From contig NZ_CP017887.1 in assembly GCF_001874645.1 (NCBI RefSeq), positions 62,001 through 126,000 on the forward strand: 64,000 bases of DNA. Reading direction: 5' to 3'. Below are positions 1-8,284 of this stretch, piece after piece (positions within the stretch are counted from its first letter, which is position 1; every line of letters starts with the position of its first letter). Source of the DNA: Pseudomonas frederiksbergensis (GTDB lineage: Bacteria; Pseudomonadota; Gammaproteobacteria; Pseudomonadales; Pseudomonadaceae). A program made the translations under genes and the position numbers. The notes below the pieces were generated by a model that saw nothing but the letters and a program-made list of their open reading frames with translations, did not search any database and was not told the DNA's origin.

Positions 1-1733
1 CCGCAGACCAGACGCAGTTGCATCCCCGCTTCCATCAGGTATTGAGTGCCAACACTGTCTTGTTTGGCGCCGCCGACGAGCAGCGTGTCATTGACCTTGA
101 CCGTCCTGACCCGGTTCTGACCGATGGTGACGGTTTCATTCTGACCGACGGAATGGGCACGATTAACACCGACCCAATGACTTTCATTGTTCCCGACGGT
201 GCAATCCTGATCGCGCTGGGCGTGGATGTAGATTTGCTCCTGGCCCGCCCGGTCTTCGACGCGAACCTCGTTGGAGCCACCGCCTCCAAGACTGCTGTTG
301 GTCTTGAAGACGCTACGGGTTTTGTTCGCCGGTAGCGGATACGGCACAGGCGTGATTTTGTTCGGGACACAACCGGTAATCAGCGGTTTGTCTGGATCGC
401 CTTCCTCGAAGGTGATGAACACTTCCATTCCGATGCGCGGAATCACTACCTGGCCAAAGCCCGGCCCTGCCCAGCTGGACGCCACGCGCACCCAGCAACT
501 GCTGTTTTCGTCGAAGCGGCCTTCGCGGTCCCAATTGAACTGGACCTTGACCCTACCGTACTGATCGCAATGTATTTCCTCTCCCGCAGGTCCCGTCACC
601 TTCGCCGTTTGGCTGGCCAGAACCGGTTTGCGGGTTGGCATTGACGGTCGGTAGAAGGTGTCCCAGGGGATGGCGGAGAACGTGTTGCGATAGCCCTGCA
701 CAAAACCATCCGCTGGCTTCGCATCGCTGGTGATCGACTCTTCGAGCACTTGGGGTTGCAAGCCTTCGTGACAGACCTCGATTAGCAACCAGAGATCGTT
801 CCAGGCGGTACGTGGATGGTTAGCCAGTGTCAAGAAGTGACCGCTGACTAGGGCCGGTTCGTCGCCGTTGCCTTTCACCAGACGGTAGTCAGTACGGTGA
901 CGCTCCAGCGCCCGCTGACTCAGCAGCTTGCCGCGATCGCGACTGATGAATTGACCAGGGTAGTCATAATCTTCCAGGTCAGGTTGCGGGGCCTGATTTT
1001 CTGTTTGGTACTTTGACTCCAGCAGCATGCTCGGCTTTTCAAAGTCATAGTCACGGCGCGTGGTACGGCTGGTACGCGCCTCGACCCTCAAATCAAACCC
1101 CTTGATCACAGGCCTGTCAGCGACCATGCCACTGCCGGCCTGATACTCGGTCGGTTGATCCAGCTTGGGAAACACAGTCTGGTCATCACCGAACACCAAT
1201 AGGTGGCCCGTTGGGCTGTGATGGTGGTGATAGTGAATACCTTCCTCGCTGCACAGACGCTGGACAAACTGTAGGTCGGATTCGTCGTACTGTACGCAGT
1301 AGTCGCGCGCCGGATAAACCGTGTTCAGCTGGAACTGATAGGTATTGCTCAGAATGCCGTGCTCTTCCAGTATCTGCGCGATGATTTTGTTGACCGGCAG
1401 GTGTTGGAAGATGCGCTGGTTGATTCGGTGACTCAGGTAAGTGAGGTGGGGCACCAGCGTGAGGCTGTAGCGGGTCAGACGCTTGCCACTGGCCCCTTGC
1501 TCCACCCGATAGATGATCCCGTGGATGCCATCACCTCTGTCGCTGAATGCGAGAAAAGCGGGCTTGTGGAGCAAGCTTTCAAGGTCCAGTTCGTGTCGTT
1601 CGCTGACCAACTCTACATCGAAGGCATACGGCGTGCTGATAGCCTCTTTACCGACAAAGGAGAGTACCTGGAGATCACTCGGAGTCCCCTCGATGGTCAG
1701 GCTAAAGTGCGTCTGATTGGCTGAACTGAACAT
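1..1733 (-). CDS. vgrG: T6SS spike protein VgrG (TssI), 3' end outside window
   Basis: I translated the minus strand from the ATG at 1733. It runs open to the window edge, giving 577 codons. The N-terminus (MFSSANQTHFSLTIEG) and the phage-gp27-like part are typical of VgrG. The gp5-like OB region follows (GEEIHCDQYGRVKVQFNWDREG, then SSWAGPGFGQVVIPRIGMEV and EEGDPDKPLITG). Last come repeats of the beta-helical needle (HSVGQNETVTIGQ). VgrG trimers cap the Hcp tube and carry effectors. AGAGGAA lies just upstream of the ATG. hcp lies directly upstream on the same strand, so this is an hcp-vgrG pair. No sheath or baseplate genes are in the window, so it may be an orphan set using the host T6SS. 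The C-terminal end and any cargo gene lie left of the window. Confidence 0.95.
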   Translation of the reverse strand, partial: MFSSANQTHFSLTIEGTPSDLQVLSFVGKEAISTPYAFDVELVSERHELDLESLLHKPAFLAFSDRGDGIHGIIYRVEQGASGKRLTRYSLTLVPHLTYLSHRINQRIFQHLPVNKIIAQILEEHGILSNTYQFQLNTVYPARDYCVQYDESDLQFVQRLCSEEGIHYHHHHSPTGHLLVFGDDQTVFPKLDQPTEYQAGSGMVADRPVIKGFDLRVEARTSRTTRRDYDFEKPSMLLESKYQTENQAPQPDLEDYDYPGQFISRDRGKLLSQRALERHRTDYRLVKGNGDEPALVSGHFLTLANHPRTAWNDLWLLIEVCHEGLQPQVLEESITSDAKPADGFVQGYRNTFSAIPWDTFYRPSMPTRKPVLASQTAKVTGPAGEEIHCDQYGRVKVQFNWDREGRFDENSSCWVRVASSWAGPGFGQVVIPRIGMEVFITFEEGDPDKPLITGCVPNKITPVPYPLPANKTRSVFKTNSSLGGGGSNEVRVEDRAGQEQIYIHAQRDQDCTVGNNESHWVGVNRAHSVGQNETVTIGQNRVRTVKVNDTLLVGGAKQDSVGTQYLMEAGMQLRLVC

Positions 1734-1825
1734 CCCGTGTTCCTCTATGTAAGTCCTTCAGAAGCGACAAGCAAAACGCCTGGGCCAACAAAAACTGACC
1801 CAGGCGGTATGACGATCGGTCAGCC

Positions 1826-2344
1826 TTAGCCAGCGACCGGGGAACGCCAGTCATCGGAGCCCGAAGTACCGGATACTTCGTGGGTCCAGGTGATTTTGCG
1901 GTAGGTGAAGTGCACGTCTTCCAGGTGGGTGAAGTGCGAGTTCGCCGGGTCCTGGCAGTTGTGCATGTAGTCTTTGATGTCGACGATAATCGCGTCTTCA
2001 AGCTTAGTGGTGTAGTAATGCTCTTGGGTGCCAGCAGCCGAAGTGCGGTACCACTGAATAGTGATTTCGCTCAAACGCTCGCCGGAGGTCAGGGCCGCCA
2101 GCAGCAATGGGGAAGCCTTGTCGAACACCTTGGTGATAACTACGGGCTTGTGAACGCGCTGACCGGTCGGTTGGCCAGACTGCGGGTCACGCGGGATGAT
2201 CACTTCGTGGCTGAAGCCCTGAACCATGACCTGGTCTTCGTGACCTTCCTGGTAGGTGTTGCCCACCGAATCAGCGGTGAAGGCACCGGCAGTGATCAGA
2301 CCTTGTTTGGTGCCGGTGATGGACATATACGCTGGTGTAGCCAT
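1826..2344 (-). CDS. hcp: T6SS tube protein Hcp
   Basis: 172-residue Hcp-family protein (MATPAYMSITGTKQG start, EVIIPRDPQSGQPTGQR, GERLSEITIQWYR, FRKITWTHE-like end), full length for the family. Hcp hexamers stack into the inner tube of the type VI secretion machine and chaperone small effectors. AAGGAGAGC precedes the ATG at good spacing. It is followed 93 bases later by vgrG on the same strand. The gap between them shows no strong terminator, so co-transcription is likely. The upstream 160 bases are AT-rich and probably hold the promoter, but I cannot assign its boxes. Confidence 0.96.
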   Translation of the reverse strand: MATPAYMSITGTKQGLITAGAFTADSVGNTYQEGHEDQVMVQGFSHEVIIPRDPQSGQPTGQRVHKPVVITKVFDKASPLLLAALTSGERLSEITIQWYRTSAAGTQEHYYTTKLEDAIIVDIKDYMHNCQDPANSHFTHLEDVHFTYRKITWTHEVSGTSGSDDWRSPVAG

Positions 2345-3105
2345 GGATGCTCTCCTTGCTCAATAAGTGAGGTGCCCGGGAGGCGAAATCGCCTGGTGGG
2401 TGCCTGACTGATATCAAGGTTCATGCCACAAATGTTAAAGGCTATATAAATCAGGTGGTTGTGTGTTTTTTCTTATCGCCAAATCGATTTTTTGCAAAAA
2501 GCGCCTCGGAAAGTGCGCAACTTCTTGCGCAGTACTGTGCAAGAAGTTGCGCACTCATCTGTACAGAACGTAATACATGGCTTGCAGCGATGTATGCACA
2601 CAGTTATCCACATTCGAGTGCGCAAGAAGTTGCGCATAAAGGCAAAAGGCCGCTATCCGGTTAAATCTCAAATCTGCGGCGCGTAATGGGGAGCCCAAAG
2701 AATTCGGGAAAAAACGTACGCAAGCCAAAGCCTCGGACGGGCCTCCCGCGACCAAACAACGTTGCTACAGCTCAGCCTCAACTGCGGCCATTTTAGCAAT
2801 CGGTCGCACGACCGCCGACGACGATGGCTTTGAAATCAGGTGATGGCTCTTCGATCTTCACATCCCCGCTCATGACTGGACGGCAAACCATGCATGCGTA
2901 TCAATTTCAGAGGCGAGCCGCGCAATCTCCGAGTGAACAATTTTTTTAGACCAATGCGGGGCTCGGGTATCCGAGTAACTCAACCACTGGTCAAGTCGAA
3001 TGCAATTGGGTGCTCAGTACGAATGCAAATGACCGGTCAGTGGCTATGCAATTGGGTGGTCAGTGCGAATGCAAACGACTGGTCAGCAGCGATGCAAATG
3101 GGTGG
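2345..3105. other. Long intergenic region
   Basis: No supported gene lies here. It holds the candidate origin (2514-2636) and most of the first 23-bp repeat array. A 26-codon minus-strand reading frame at 2793-2873 has no ribosome binding site and no recognisable product. The stretch 2640-2980 shows nothing else I can name. Confidence 0.6.
2514..2636. other. Candidate replication origin: DnaA box with three 18-bp palindromes
   Basis: Three copies of the palindrome TGCGCAA-N4-TTGCGCA occur at 2514-2531, 2536-2553 (one mismatch: TGTGCAA) and 2619-2636. The spacer is CTTC in the first copy and GAAG in the other two. A perfect DnaA box, TTATCCACA, sits at 2604-2612. An AT-rich tract (2440-2500) flanks the group. 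Repeated protein-binding sites, a DnaA box and AT-rich DNA together are the usual make-up of a theta-replicating plasmid origin. No initiator gene is nearby in this window, so this remains a candidate. The palindromes could instead be operator sites. Confidence 0.4.
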
Positions 3106-3150
3106 TCAAGTGCAATGCAATTGAGTGGTCAAGTCCATGCAATTACGCAC
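2987..3150 (+). repeat. 23-bp direct repeat array A (iteron-like), about 7 units
   Basis: ATGCAA starts recur at 3000, 3023, 3046, 3069, 3092, 3115 and 3137. That is five steps of exactly 23 bp and one of 22. Each full unit holds ATGCAA, then five to six variable bases, then GGTCA (one GCTCA), then a variable spacer often ending in CGA or CA. A partial unit (ACTGGTCAAGTCGA) precedes the first. Units differ at scattered positions, so this is an old array of binding sites rather than a fresh duplication. The same unit occurs at 48845-48935 (inverted) and 50055-50125. Confidence 0.9.
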
Positions 3151-3213
3151 TTGCATCCAGATCGAAGGTTTCTGGCGAGCCTCGCCAATTTTCGCGTTAA
3201 TAATGGTCGTCAT
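3106..3213 (-). pseudogene. Truncated small gene running into repeat array A
   Basis: A 35-codon frame starts at the ATG at 3213 (MTTIINAKIGEARQKPSIWMQ). It has a good ribosome binding site (GGAG, 7 bases upstream) and the same two-hairpin leader as its neighbours. After about residue 20 the frame is made of the 23-bp repeats and stops inside them. The N-terminus resembles short DNA-modification or regulatory proteins of Pseudomonas islands that begin with a KIGEARG-type motif; that comparison is from memory. I infer that a once longer gene lost its 3' part where the array sits. Confidence 0.45.
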
Positions 3214-3296
3214 TTCATGCTCCAGATTGCGGAGGCACGACCTCCCCTTACAGGGAGATCGCCCCCCTGTAAGGGATGGCCACCCGTGAGGTGGCC
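3211..3296 (-). promoter_or_regulatory. Two-module hairpin leader of the 3213 gene
   Basis: The proximal stem pairs CTCC with the GGAG ribosome site and GGTCGT with ACGACC. The distal module has 11-base arms CCCTTACAGGG (3245-3255) and CCCTGTAAGGG (3265-3275). A further stem, GGCCACC/GGTGGCC, lies at 3278-3296. Confidence 0.7.
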
Positions 3297-3309
3297 TTTC
3301 ACATTGAAA

Positions 3310-4191
3310 TCAAGAAGCCAGTCGATACACGCCGGGCTTAACTCGTTCAAAGAAAGCTTCGTTCTGCAGGACCTGGCGAATCTTCGCGGCCCAATGTTGG
3401 TTGTTTCTGGTTTGTGCGTAGGGTTCCAATGCTGCGTTTATTTCTTTCAGATGCAGCATCTTGCCCCCCTGCAGTACGCGTCGAACAGCGGCGCGCCAAG
3501 TGATACTGACCATGGCCTCCGCGCGTTTTTCGATGGTGGCAAGGAAGAACAGCGCATCCTGTTGTTTACGAAAAACCAGCAGTTTTTCATGAGCAATCCG
3601 GATTAAGCGGCCCCGATACTCTCTGGAGTCACTGACGCAGTTGTGCTGGACCTTGATTACCTCATCGATGAGACGCCCAGGGGAAACCCGTTCAACGAGC
3701 GAGGAAAGATTGAAATACTCTCCTCCCTTGCGCAGATTCCCCATCAGAATTCCATACACGCCGCCGCGTTCAACGGCATCGTGAATGTTCATCACGGCCA
3801 GCTCCAAGGCCTCAGTAAAGTCCGGGAGACACATCCGGGACATATCCCACTTGTTTGCTTCGCCCCACTCAACACCACTGTACTGAAGCATTCCGGCGTA
3901 GGGTGGATGCCACCACGCCAAATGAGCCTCTTCGCCGACATGTGACTTGAGGTCGTCGACCAAAAGATTGAAACCCTGGTGCAGATCTGTGCCAAAGAAT
4001 CGCAGCCCCATATCCCGAGCCACATCAGCACTTGTTCCGCCGCCAACGCTTGGATCGACAACAAGCCCATCTTTCCGGCGCTGGTAAGACTCAACAAAGC
4101 CTTTGACGATATGCCCCGTGCAGTTGCCACGGTAATTGGACTTCCCCCAGGGGCCCCGGTCGGGGAACGAAACGACTGATGAATTGAACAT
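3310..4191 (-). CDS. DNA methyltransferase with C-terminal HARE-HTH-like domain
   Basis: 293 residues. Residues about 45-60 hold a methyltransferase motif I-like segment (VVDPSVGGGTSADVA), followed by FFGTDLH as the acidic residue. HPPYA near residue 95 matches the DPPY-type catalytic motif IV of N6-adenine/N4-cytosine methylases, with H replacing D. The last 65 residues (VLQGGKMLHLKEINAAL to KPGVYRLAS) look like a HARE-HTH winged helix, a domain found in restriction-modification proteins. No partner endonuclease is adjacent, so it is probably an orphan methylase for self-protection or regulation. The ribosome site GGAG lies in the loop of a hairpin whose stem (CATGGT/ACCATG) includes the start codon. 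Substrate unknown. Confidence 0.75.
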   Translation of the reverse strand: MFNSSVVSFPDRGPWGKSNYRGNCTGHIVKGFVESYQRRKDGLVVDPSVGGGTSADVARDMGLRFFGTDLHQGFNLLVDDLKSHVGEEAHLAWWHPPYAGMLQYSGVEWGEANKWDMSRMCLPDFTEALELAVMNIHDAVERGGVYGILMGNLRKGGEYFNLSSLVERVSPGRLIDEVIKVQHNCVSDSREYRGRLIRIAHEKLLVFRKQQDALFFLATIEKRAEAMVSITWRAAVRRVLQGGKMLHLKEINAALEPYAQTRNNQHWAAKIRQVLQNEAFFERVKPGVYRLAS

Positions 4192-4265
4192 GGTGCGCTC
4201 CAGTATTGAAGGACCATGCCCCGGCAGGGAATGGCCCCTGCATGGGTTTAGTGGTGGCCAGATGG
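4189..4265 (-). promoter_or_regulatory. Two-module hairpin leader of the methyltransferase gene
   Basis: The stem CATGGT/ACCATG (4189-4218) encloses the GGAG ribosome site and contains the ATG. Upstream lies the C/G module: GCAGGGG and CCCTGC pair, with overlapping alternatives CCC-N-GGG on both sides. Confidence 0.65.
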
Positions 4266-4272
4266 CCTCTGA

Positions 4273-4518
4273 TCAATGAATGATGTCGGGTGTGAACACG
4301 CGATTCTGCGTTTTCTCTCGAAATCTATTTACGAGGTCATCGAAGCTTTGCTTGAGTTTTGATGGCGTTTCAAAAGCACCGCCCACGTGCCGCAGGATGA
4401 TGACCTCACCGGTGGAAAGCTCCCACAAGTGAACCTTTACTGCCCCGCAGATTGACCACGCTTTTCTTGTGACCTTCGCGTCGCCCTGAAGGCGCGCAGC
4501 GACCATTATCGGACTCAT
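4273..4518 (-). CDS. Small hypothetical protein
   Basis: 81 residues, MSPIMVAARLQGDAKVTRK start, no signal peptide or membrane segment. A beta-rich N-terminal half (AVKVHLWELSTGEVIILRHVGG) precedes a helical charged end. I do not recognise the family. The start is fixed by CTGGAGAAAAGT directly before the ATG; that GGAGAAAAG is perfectly paired in a hairpin. It is the first gene of a short leftward operon with the methyltransferase, and the repeated 35-bp upstream element lies 61 bases before its start. Confidence 0.65.
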   Translation of the reverse strand: MSPIMVAARLQGDAKVTRKAWSICGAVKVHLWELSTGEVIILRHVGGAFETPSKLKQSFDDLVNRFREKTQNRVFTPDIIH

Positions 4519-4519
4519 A

Positions 4520-4574
4520 CTTTTCTCCAGGATTTCGCGGAGAAAAGCCCCGGCGGGCTTACCCCGCTGGGATG
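4520..4574 (-). promoter_or_regulatory. Two-module hairpin leader of the 4518 gene
   Basis: A 9-bp perfect stem CTTTTCTCC/GGAGAAAAG (4520-4547) buries the ribosome binding site. The C/G module follows at 4548-4574 (CCCAGCGGGG and CCCGCCGGGG arms in the transcript, with GCGGG/CCCGC as the alternative pairing). Confidence 0.75.
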
Positions 4575-4578
4575 GTTT

Positions 4579-4613
4579 GGTGGGTGTTTATTTCAAGTGC
4601 TCACCACGCACAT
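4579..4613 (-). promoter_or_regulatory. Repeated upstream element, copy d (diverged)
   Basis: On the plus strand it reads GGTGGGTGTTTATTTCAAGT, then GCTCACCACGCAC. It is clearly related to copies a, b and c but has CTCAC where they have ATCAC. Like them it lies 60-90 bases upstream of the first gene of a leftward operon. Promoter or operator role is inferred. Confidence 0.55.
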
Positions 4614-4724
4614 TTCAAACCCGATCGCGCAGCGACCGAGCCAGAAATCTTTGTTGGCCAGGCTCATCGAACCAACCCAACAAAGTATTCTGGAAGTACC
4701 ACCCCCGTTTTACGGGGGGTGGAT

Positions 4725-5177
4725 TTAAGCGACTTGTCTACGAAGCTGACTCCGCGCTTTTTCATCTCTCATTCGATGGGTTCTTCTTTCCATCCCGGCT
4801 ATGTTGCAGCGAAGCGCATCGTGATCGATGACACCCCATTCCGTGATAGCCGTCCCTAACGCGCAGCAAGCTCTGAAACTGAAAGGACGAAGGGAGTCAT
4901 CGTTGATCCAACTCCAGATCTCCTCCCTCATTTCAGGACTTGCACGGCGGTCCAGGGCTGTTTGAAGTGCATCCCGAAGGATACGGTCGTACATAACCTG
5001 GATATCTGCATCGGACCAATTGACCCGAATGAAAACATCTTCTGGCATGGCCAGAATGTCTAAGAACGAAAACTGTTCCACATCGGGAATGTATCGCCGC
5101 CGACGTTGCGGAACTTTGGCCAGTACGGCGAGTTGAATTTCACTCTCCGATGGCGCCTCAAGAAAACTCATTTGCAT
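4725..5177 (-). CDS. Hypothetical protein
   Basis: 150 residues, MQMSFLEAPSESEIQLAVLAK start. It is helical and charged with an arginine-rich C-terminus, and has no membrane segment. Residues 28-60 (YIPDVEQFSFLDILAMPEDVFIR) carry hydrophobic motifs that could be a docking segment. Family not recognised. It is the last gene of the cobS-cobT operon. GGAGGTGCAGC precedes the ATG but is completely paired with GCTGC-T-ACCTCC upstream, so translation needs the hairpin to open. Confidence 0.65.
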   Translation of the reverse strand: MQMSFLEAPSESEIQLAVLAKVPQRRRRYIPDVEQFSFLDILAMPEDVFIRVNWSDADIQVMYDRILRDALQTALDRRASPEMREEIWSWINDDSLRPFSFRACCALGTAITEWGVIDHDALRCNIAGMERRTHRMRDEKARSQLRRQVA

Positions 5178-5233
5178 GCTGCACCTCCAGAAAGCGGAGG
5201 TAGCAGCCCCAGTGGGGCGCTCCCCCCACTGGG
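5178..5233 (-). promoter_or_regulatory. Two-module hairpin leader of the 5177 gene
   Basis: The stem pairs ACCTCC with the GGAGGT ribosome site and GCTGC with GCAGC, around a 7-base loop (5178-5207). The C/G module at 5207-5233 has arms CAGTGGGG and CCCCACTG in the transcript. This is the clearest case of a sequestered ribosome site in the window. Confidence 0.8.
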
Positions 5234-5250
5234 TTTATGGCTGACGGTTG

Positions 5251-6963
5251 TCAGGCCACTTTTGCTGTCAAAATGTTTTGCACAAGCTCAAACAAGGCTT
5301 GTCGAAGGTCACTCACACCGCTGATGTAGCGGTAGTTGCTTCCAAACAACACTCTCAGGTTCGAGCTTTGCGTTCCCATTGCAATACCGAGCACTTCAAC
5401 ACCGCTATTGCGGCATCGTTCGATAATGTCAGTTGCCGACGTAACATCGTCAGGATCACCGTCGGTCACCACAATGAGAATCTTGCGATCCTCACGTTGG
5501 CGTACCAGAAGCGACGACACAGTCCAAAGCGCCTGCGCCAAAGGCGTGGAGCCTTCAACGCTCACAGCGAACCGTCCATCACGTCTCGCTTTCTGGAACA
5601 TCTCTCCGTGTTTGAGTATCGGCGCGATACCCAGTCGACCGTTGACGGTCACTGGGAACCGATAACCAGCAGGATTAACTCCTGGCAGGCCATCCATCGC
5701 TTGCAACAAGGACGCCACAGCTACTGTTGCCTGTCGAATGGTGCTCTGCATCGATGGCGAGTTATCCAAAAGCACCTGGAGGGCCGCATTGGTTTTGACG
5801 ATTGGGTCTTTATGCCGAAAAATCCGGCTATCCCCTACCATCAGCCTTGCGATCCGAGTGCTATCAGGTGACCTGCCAGTACGGCGCAATGAAGGTCGGG
5901 TATTCCTAACACCTTGCATCAACCCATTCAGCACAGCTCGTAGACCCATCGCACTTTCAAATGCCTTTTCGGCAATCTGGTCGCTAAAGTCACTTTGTCT
6001 GGCTTCAACATCATGAAGATCGGCAGGTGTCGGCTGGCTGTAGTCAGCATGCGACCTCAAAAGCTCTGAGGCCGCTTGACCCTTGTCCGATATAACGCCC
6101 TGCAGATCCTCATCTGTAGCATTCATGATTTGCTGGATAAGGTTGTCATCGTTGGACGACCAATCATCCCCTTGCGCATCATCAGTTGTCTGTTGCTGAC
6201 ATGGCGTAGAAGAATCTTCGCCATCACCTTGGTCATTGCTCGGCCCAGATAAATCATCCGTATCCGCGCTTGGCTCCGGTTCAGCATTGCCACCAGATTG
6301 CTCATCTGGATTCTCTGCTGTGTCCGATGGGTCTTGCTTATCCTCCTCGGGTTCTTCTTCAAGTACCGAGAGAAGTTTCTTCGCAAGGCCGAATGACTCA
6401 GCCGTTGATGAAAGGCCACCAACGCTGGCCCCCAGCAACCCCATCACCTTGCTCGTTTTCCCCTTTCCCAAGACGTCGACCATTGCCACAAGAGCTTGAT
6501 CGGCTTCCTCGCGAATCGGCTGCCGGAGGTACCTCGCACAACCATTCAACAGGAGTCCATTCAGCAATATTGCAGCTGGATGAATGTTCTGCCGAATGTC
6601 TGAACCTCTGAACAAATGAACGGCCAATGCATCGAGATCACGTCGGCTACCTGGGTACTCATTCATCATGAGCTGCTCGATTCGAAGATCTTCGACCAGG
6701 TTGGTCATTCGAGCCTCGATCGGGGACGGCTCTACGCCACCAAAAACATCCAGACTAAAGTCTGTGTGTTTCACATGTGACGCTTCGTGAGCCAGATACC
6801 CATAGGCGATTTCCGCGCCTTTAACATCATCAGGATCGATGTTCGGCAAGTTAATGACCTTGCCGTCGGTACTGGCGATATCACCGCCAAACCGAAGCTT
6901 CACTCCCAGGTTGTCCGCAAGAGCACGTGCAACGATTGGCATGGCACTGGTTAATGTTTTCAT
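5251..6963 (-). CDS. CobT-like VWA-domain protein
   Basis: 570 residues. The N-terminus has a metallopeptidase-like HEASHVKHTDF near residue 58. The middle (residues ~200-300) is acidic and low-complexity. The C-terminal von Willebrand A domain has the MIDAS residues: DNSPS near residue 399, a later GSTPLA threonine, and VVTDGDPDD. CobT-type proteins pair with CobS-type AAA+ ATPases as in the cobaltochelatase and MoxR-VWA systems. On conjugative elements such pairs sit with recombination genes and have no known cobalamin role. It follows a DUF3150 gene in the same operon as the CobS-like ATPase. The start ATG at 6963 follows CTGGAGACGCACC. Confidence 0.85.
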   Translation of the reverse strand: MKTLTSAMPIVARALADNLGVKLRFGGDIASTDGKVINLPNIDPDDVKGAEIAYGYLAHEASHVKHTDFSLDVFGGVEPSPIEARMTNLVEDLRIEQLMMNEYPGSRRDLDALAVHLFRGSDIRQNIHPAAILLNGLLLNGCARYLRQPIREEADQALVAMVDVLGKGKTSKVMGLLGASVGGLSSTAESFGLAKKLLSVLEEEPEEDKQDPSDTAENPDEQSGGNAEPEPSADTDDLSGPSNDQGDGEDSSTPCQQQTTDDAQGDDWSSNDDNLIQQIMNATDEDLQGVISDKGQAASELLRSHADYSQPTPADLHDVEARQSDFSDQIAEKAFESAMGLRAVLNGLMQGVRNTRPSLRRTGRSPDSTRIARLMVGDSRIFRHKDPIVKTNAALQVLLDNSPSMQSTIRQATVAVASLLQAMDGLPGVNPAGYRFPVTVNGRLGIAPILKHGEMFQKARRDGRFAVSVEGSTPLAQALWTVSSLLVRQREDRKILIVVTDGDPDDVTSATDIIERCRNSGVEVLGIAMGTQSSNLRVLFGSNYRYISGVSDLRQALFELVQNILTAKVA

Positions 6964-7031
6964 GGTGCGTCTCCAGTAAAAGCAGGTGACACATCACCCC
7001 TAAAGGGGCGGTATGCCCCGTTAGGGTGGGA
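6964..7031 (-). promoter_or_regulatory. Two-module hairpin leader of the cobT-like gene
   Basis: GGTG/CACC can pair around the GGAG ribosome site (6964-6999). Upstream, CCC-TAAC-GGGG, ATACC and CCCC-TTTA-GGGG can form either two small outer hairpins or one central GGGGC/GCCCC hairpin. Confidence 0.65.
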
Positions 7032-7032
7032 T

Positions 7033-8217
7033 TTAGAACCATACGACTGATTGAGACTGCGCCGGTTGCGCCGCAGGGGGCACTACCGGATCAGTCGTCG
7101 TAGGCGCGATGGTTTCTTGTCTGACCGTCACTTCTGCAGCCGTAGTTTCGGCTGGCGTTGGTGATGGCTGGCTCAAGTGAGCCCACTCCTCAGCGAGATC
7201 CGGATACTTGATTGGCAGAGGTTCTGCGTTCACAGGTATCTCTGGTGCTGCGTCGTGAGTTTCAGAGGTCGGTTTATTCGGAGCGCTGCTATCCACAACA
7301 GCCTCCATTTGAACCGGAGGCTCCGTTTCAATCTCCGGTTCGTCATCAGCCATTTGCACGCCCAGCGAAGCCGCATGAAAGCCCCTAGCCAGTTCAAGAA
7401 TCTTCGTCTCATCTGACAAGTTCATCATCAGACTCAATACCAGCTGAAAATCTTGCCCTTCAACGTCTCCCTTGTCGGGGAGCCGCATCAACACATCGTC
7501 AAACGTCTGAGCGACTGTTGCGACCTGAGGATTTAGAAACGACAAGCTAGCGAGCTTACTTTGCATTTTCTTGAGTGCGTTAACCGCACGCTGTCCAATG
7601 CTCTGCTTGCCCAAAAAGCTGCTTTCCAATGCCTCGCGAGCTGCTTGCGCAATTTCACGGAACAGTTGACCAGCGAGACCGCTAACCTCCTTTTCCAAGC
7701 CTCGATTCAGGATTGGCTGATCACCACCCGCAGGTGCCAACCGGCAAGCCGTGTAATGACACCCCAGGCGACTCTCAACCACCCTTACCGGCGTAATTGC
7801 GACTTCCAGCGCGGCCCTGAAATTAGGATTTGCAACGATCCAGTCCTGGTCGAGCCATTCCTGAATGTTTTTGTCGTAGTCTTTGCAGAACACGTTTCGA
7901 GCATCAACAAACTCACGCTCAATCGCATCCAATTTATCTGCCAGTTCAACGGCCCTGGAAACAGGTACCGCATAACCACCGAGAAACCGAACACCGACTT
8001 CTTCGCATGCGCGAATCGCGCGGCGCTTCAGTCGATCGAACACCTTGGTTGTTTCGGGATCACAGATCCGTTTCGACCCCAAGCTGACCAACTGCTCGGG
8101 GGGAAGATCTACGACACCAAGGTCTTCTGGTTTGAGCTTCTTGCGACCGGACCAAATACTGATATCCAAACCGAAGAGCAGAACTTCTTGTAGGACTTTT
8201 ACGTCTTGAATTTTCAT
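7033..8217 (-). CDS. DUF3150-family protein with C-terminal WF tail
   Basis: 394 residues from the ATG at 8217 (MKIQDVKVLQEVLLFGLDIS). The same frame stays open upstream to 8322, but only this ATG has a ribosome site (CGGAGA). Residues 1-290 match my memory of DUF3150: an N-terminal DISIWSGRKKL segment, then a long helical region. The last ~100 residues are acidic and proline-rich, and the protein ends QSVVWF. DUF3150 proteins are plasmid and ICE proteins linked to cobS-like genes; function unknown. The same WF ending occurs on the next gene upstream and on the YqaJ exonuclease. Confidence 0.75.
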   Translation of the reverse strand: MKIQDVKVLQEVLLFGLDISIWSGRKKLKPEDLGVVDLPPEQLVSLGSKRICDPETTKVFDRLKRRAIRACEEVGVRFLGGYAVPVSRAVELADKLDAIEREFVDARNVFCKDYDKNIQEWLDQDWIVANPNFRAALEVAITPVRVVESRLGCHYTACRLAPAGGDQPILNRGLEKEVSGLAGQLFREIAQAAREALESSFLGKQSIGQRAVNALKKMQSKLASLSFLNPQVATVAQTFDDVLMRLPDKGDVEGQDFQLVLSLMMNLSDETKILELARGFHAASLGVQMADDEPEIETEPPVQMEAVVDSSAPNKPTSETHDAAPEIPVNAEPLPIKYPDLAEEWAHLSQPSPTPAETTAAEVTVRQETIAPTTTDPVVPPAAQPAQSQSVVWF

Positions 8218-8275
8218 GGAGCATCTCCGAAAAAGGTGCTCCTCCCTTGCGGGGTAGAGACACCCCGCTGGGTTT
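8218..8275 (-). promoter_or_regulatory. Two-module hairpin leader of the DUF3150 gene
   Basis: The stem GGAGCA/TGCTCC (8218-8242) presents the ribosome site GGAGA in its loop. The C/G module then offers CGGGGT/ACCCCG or the flanking CCC-N-GGG pairs. Confidence 0.75.
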
Positions 8276-8284
8276 AGGTTTGAG

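Noticed and set aside
2465..2520. Sigma-54 promoter for hcp (GGCGCTTTTTGC)
   Set aside because: The GG and GC dinucleotides are 8 rather than 10 bases apart.
2793..2873. 26-codon minus-strand frame (MSGDVKIEEPSPDFKAIVVG)
   Set aside because: No ribosome site, no family, no leader module.
2987..3150. CRISPR array
   Set aside because: Units are contiguous 23-bp degenerate repeats with no unique spacers, and no cas operon is present.
3010..3606. Plus-strand open frame of ~198 codons
   Set aside because: It is composed of the 23-bp repeats and the antisense of the methyltransferase gene; no ribosome site.
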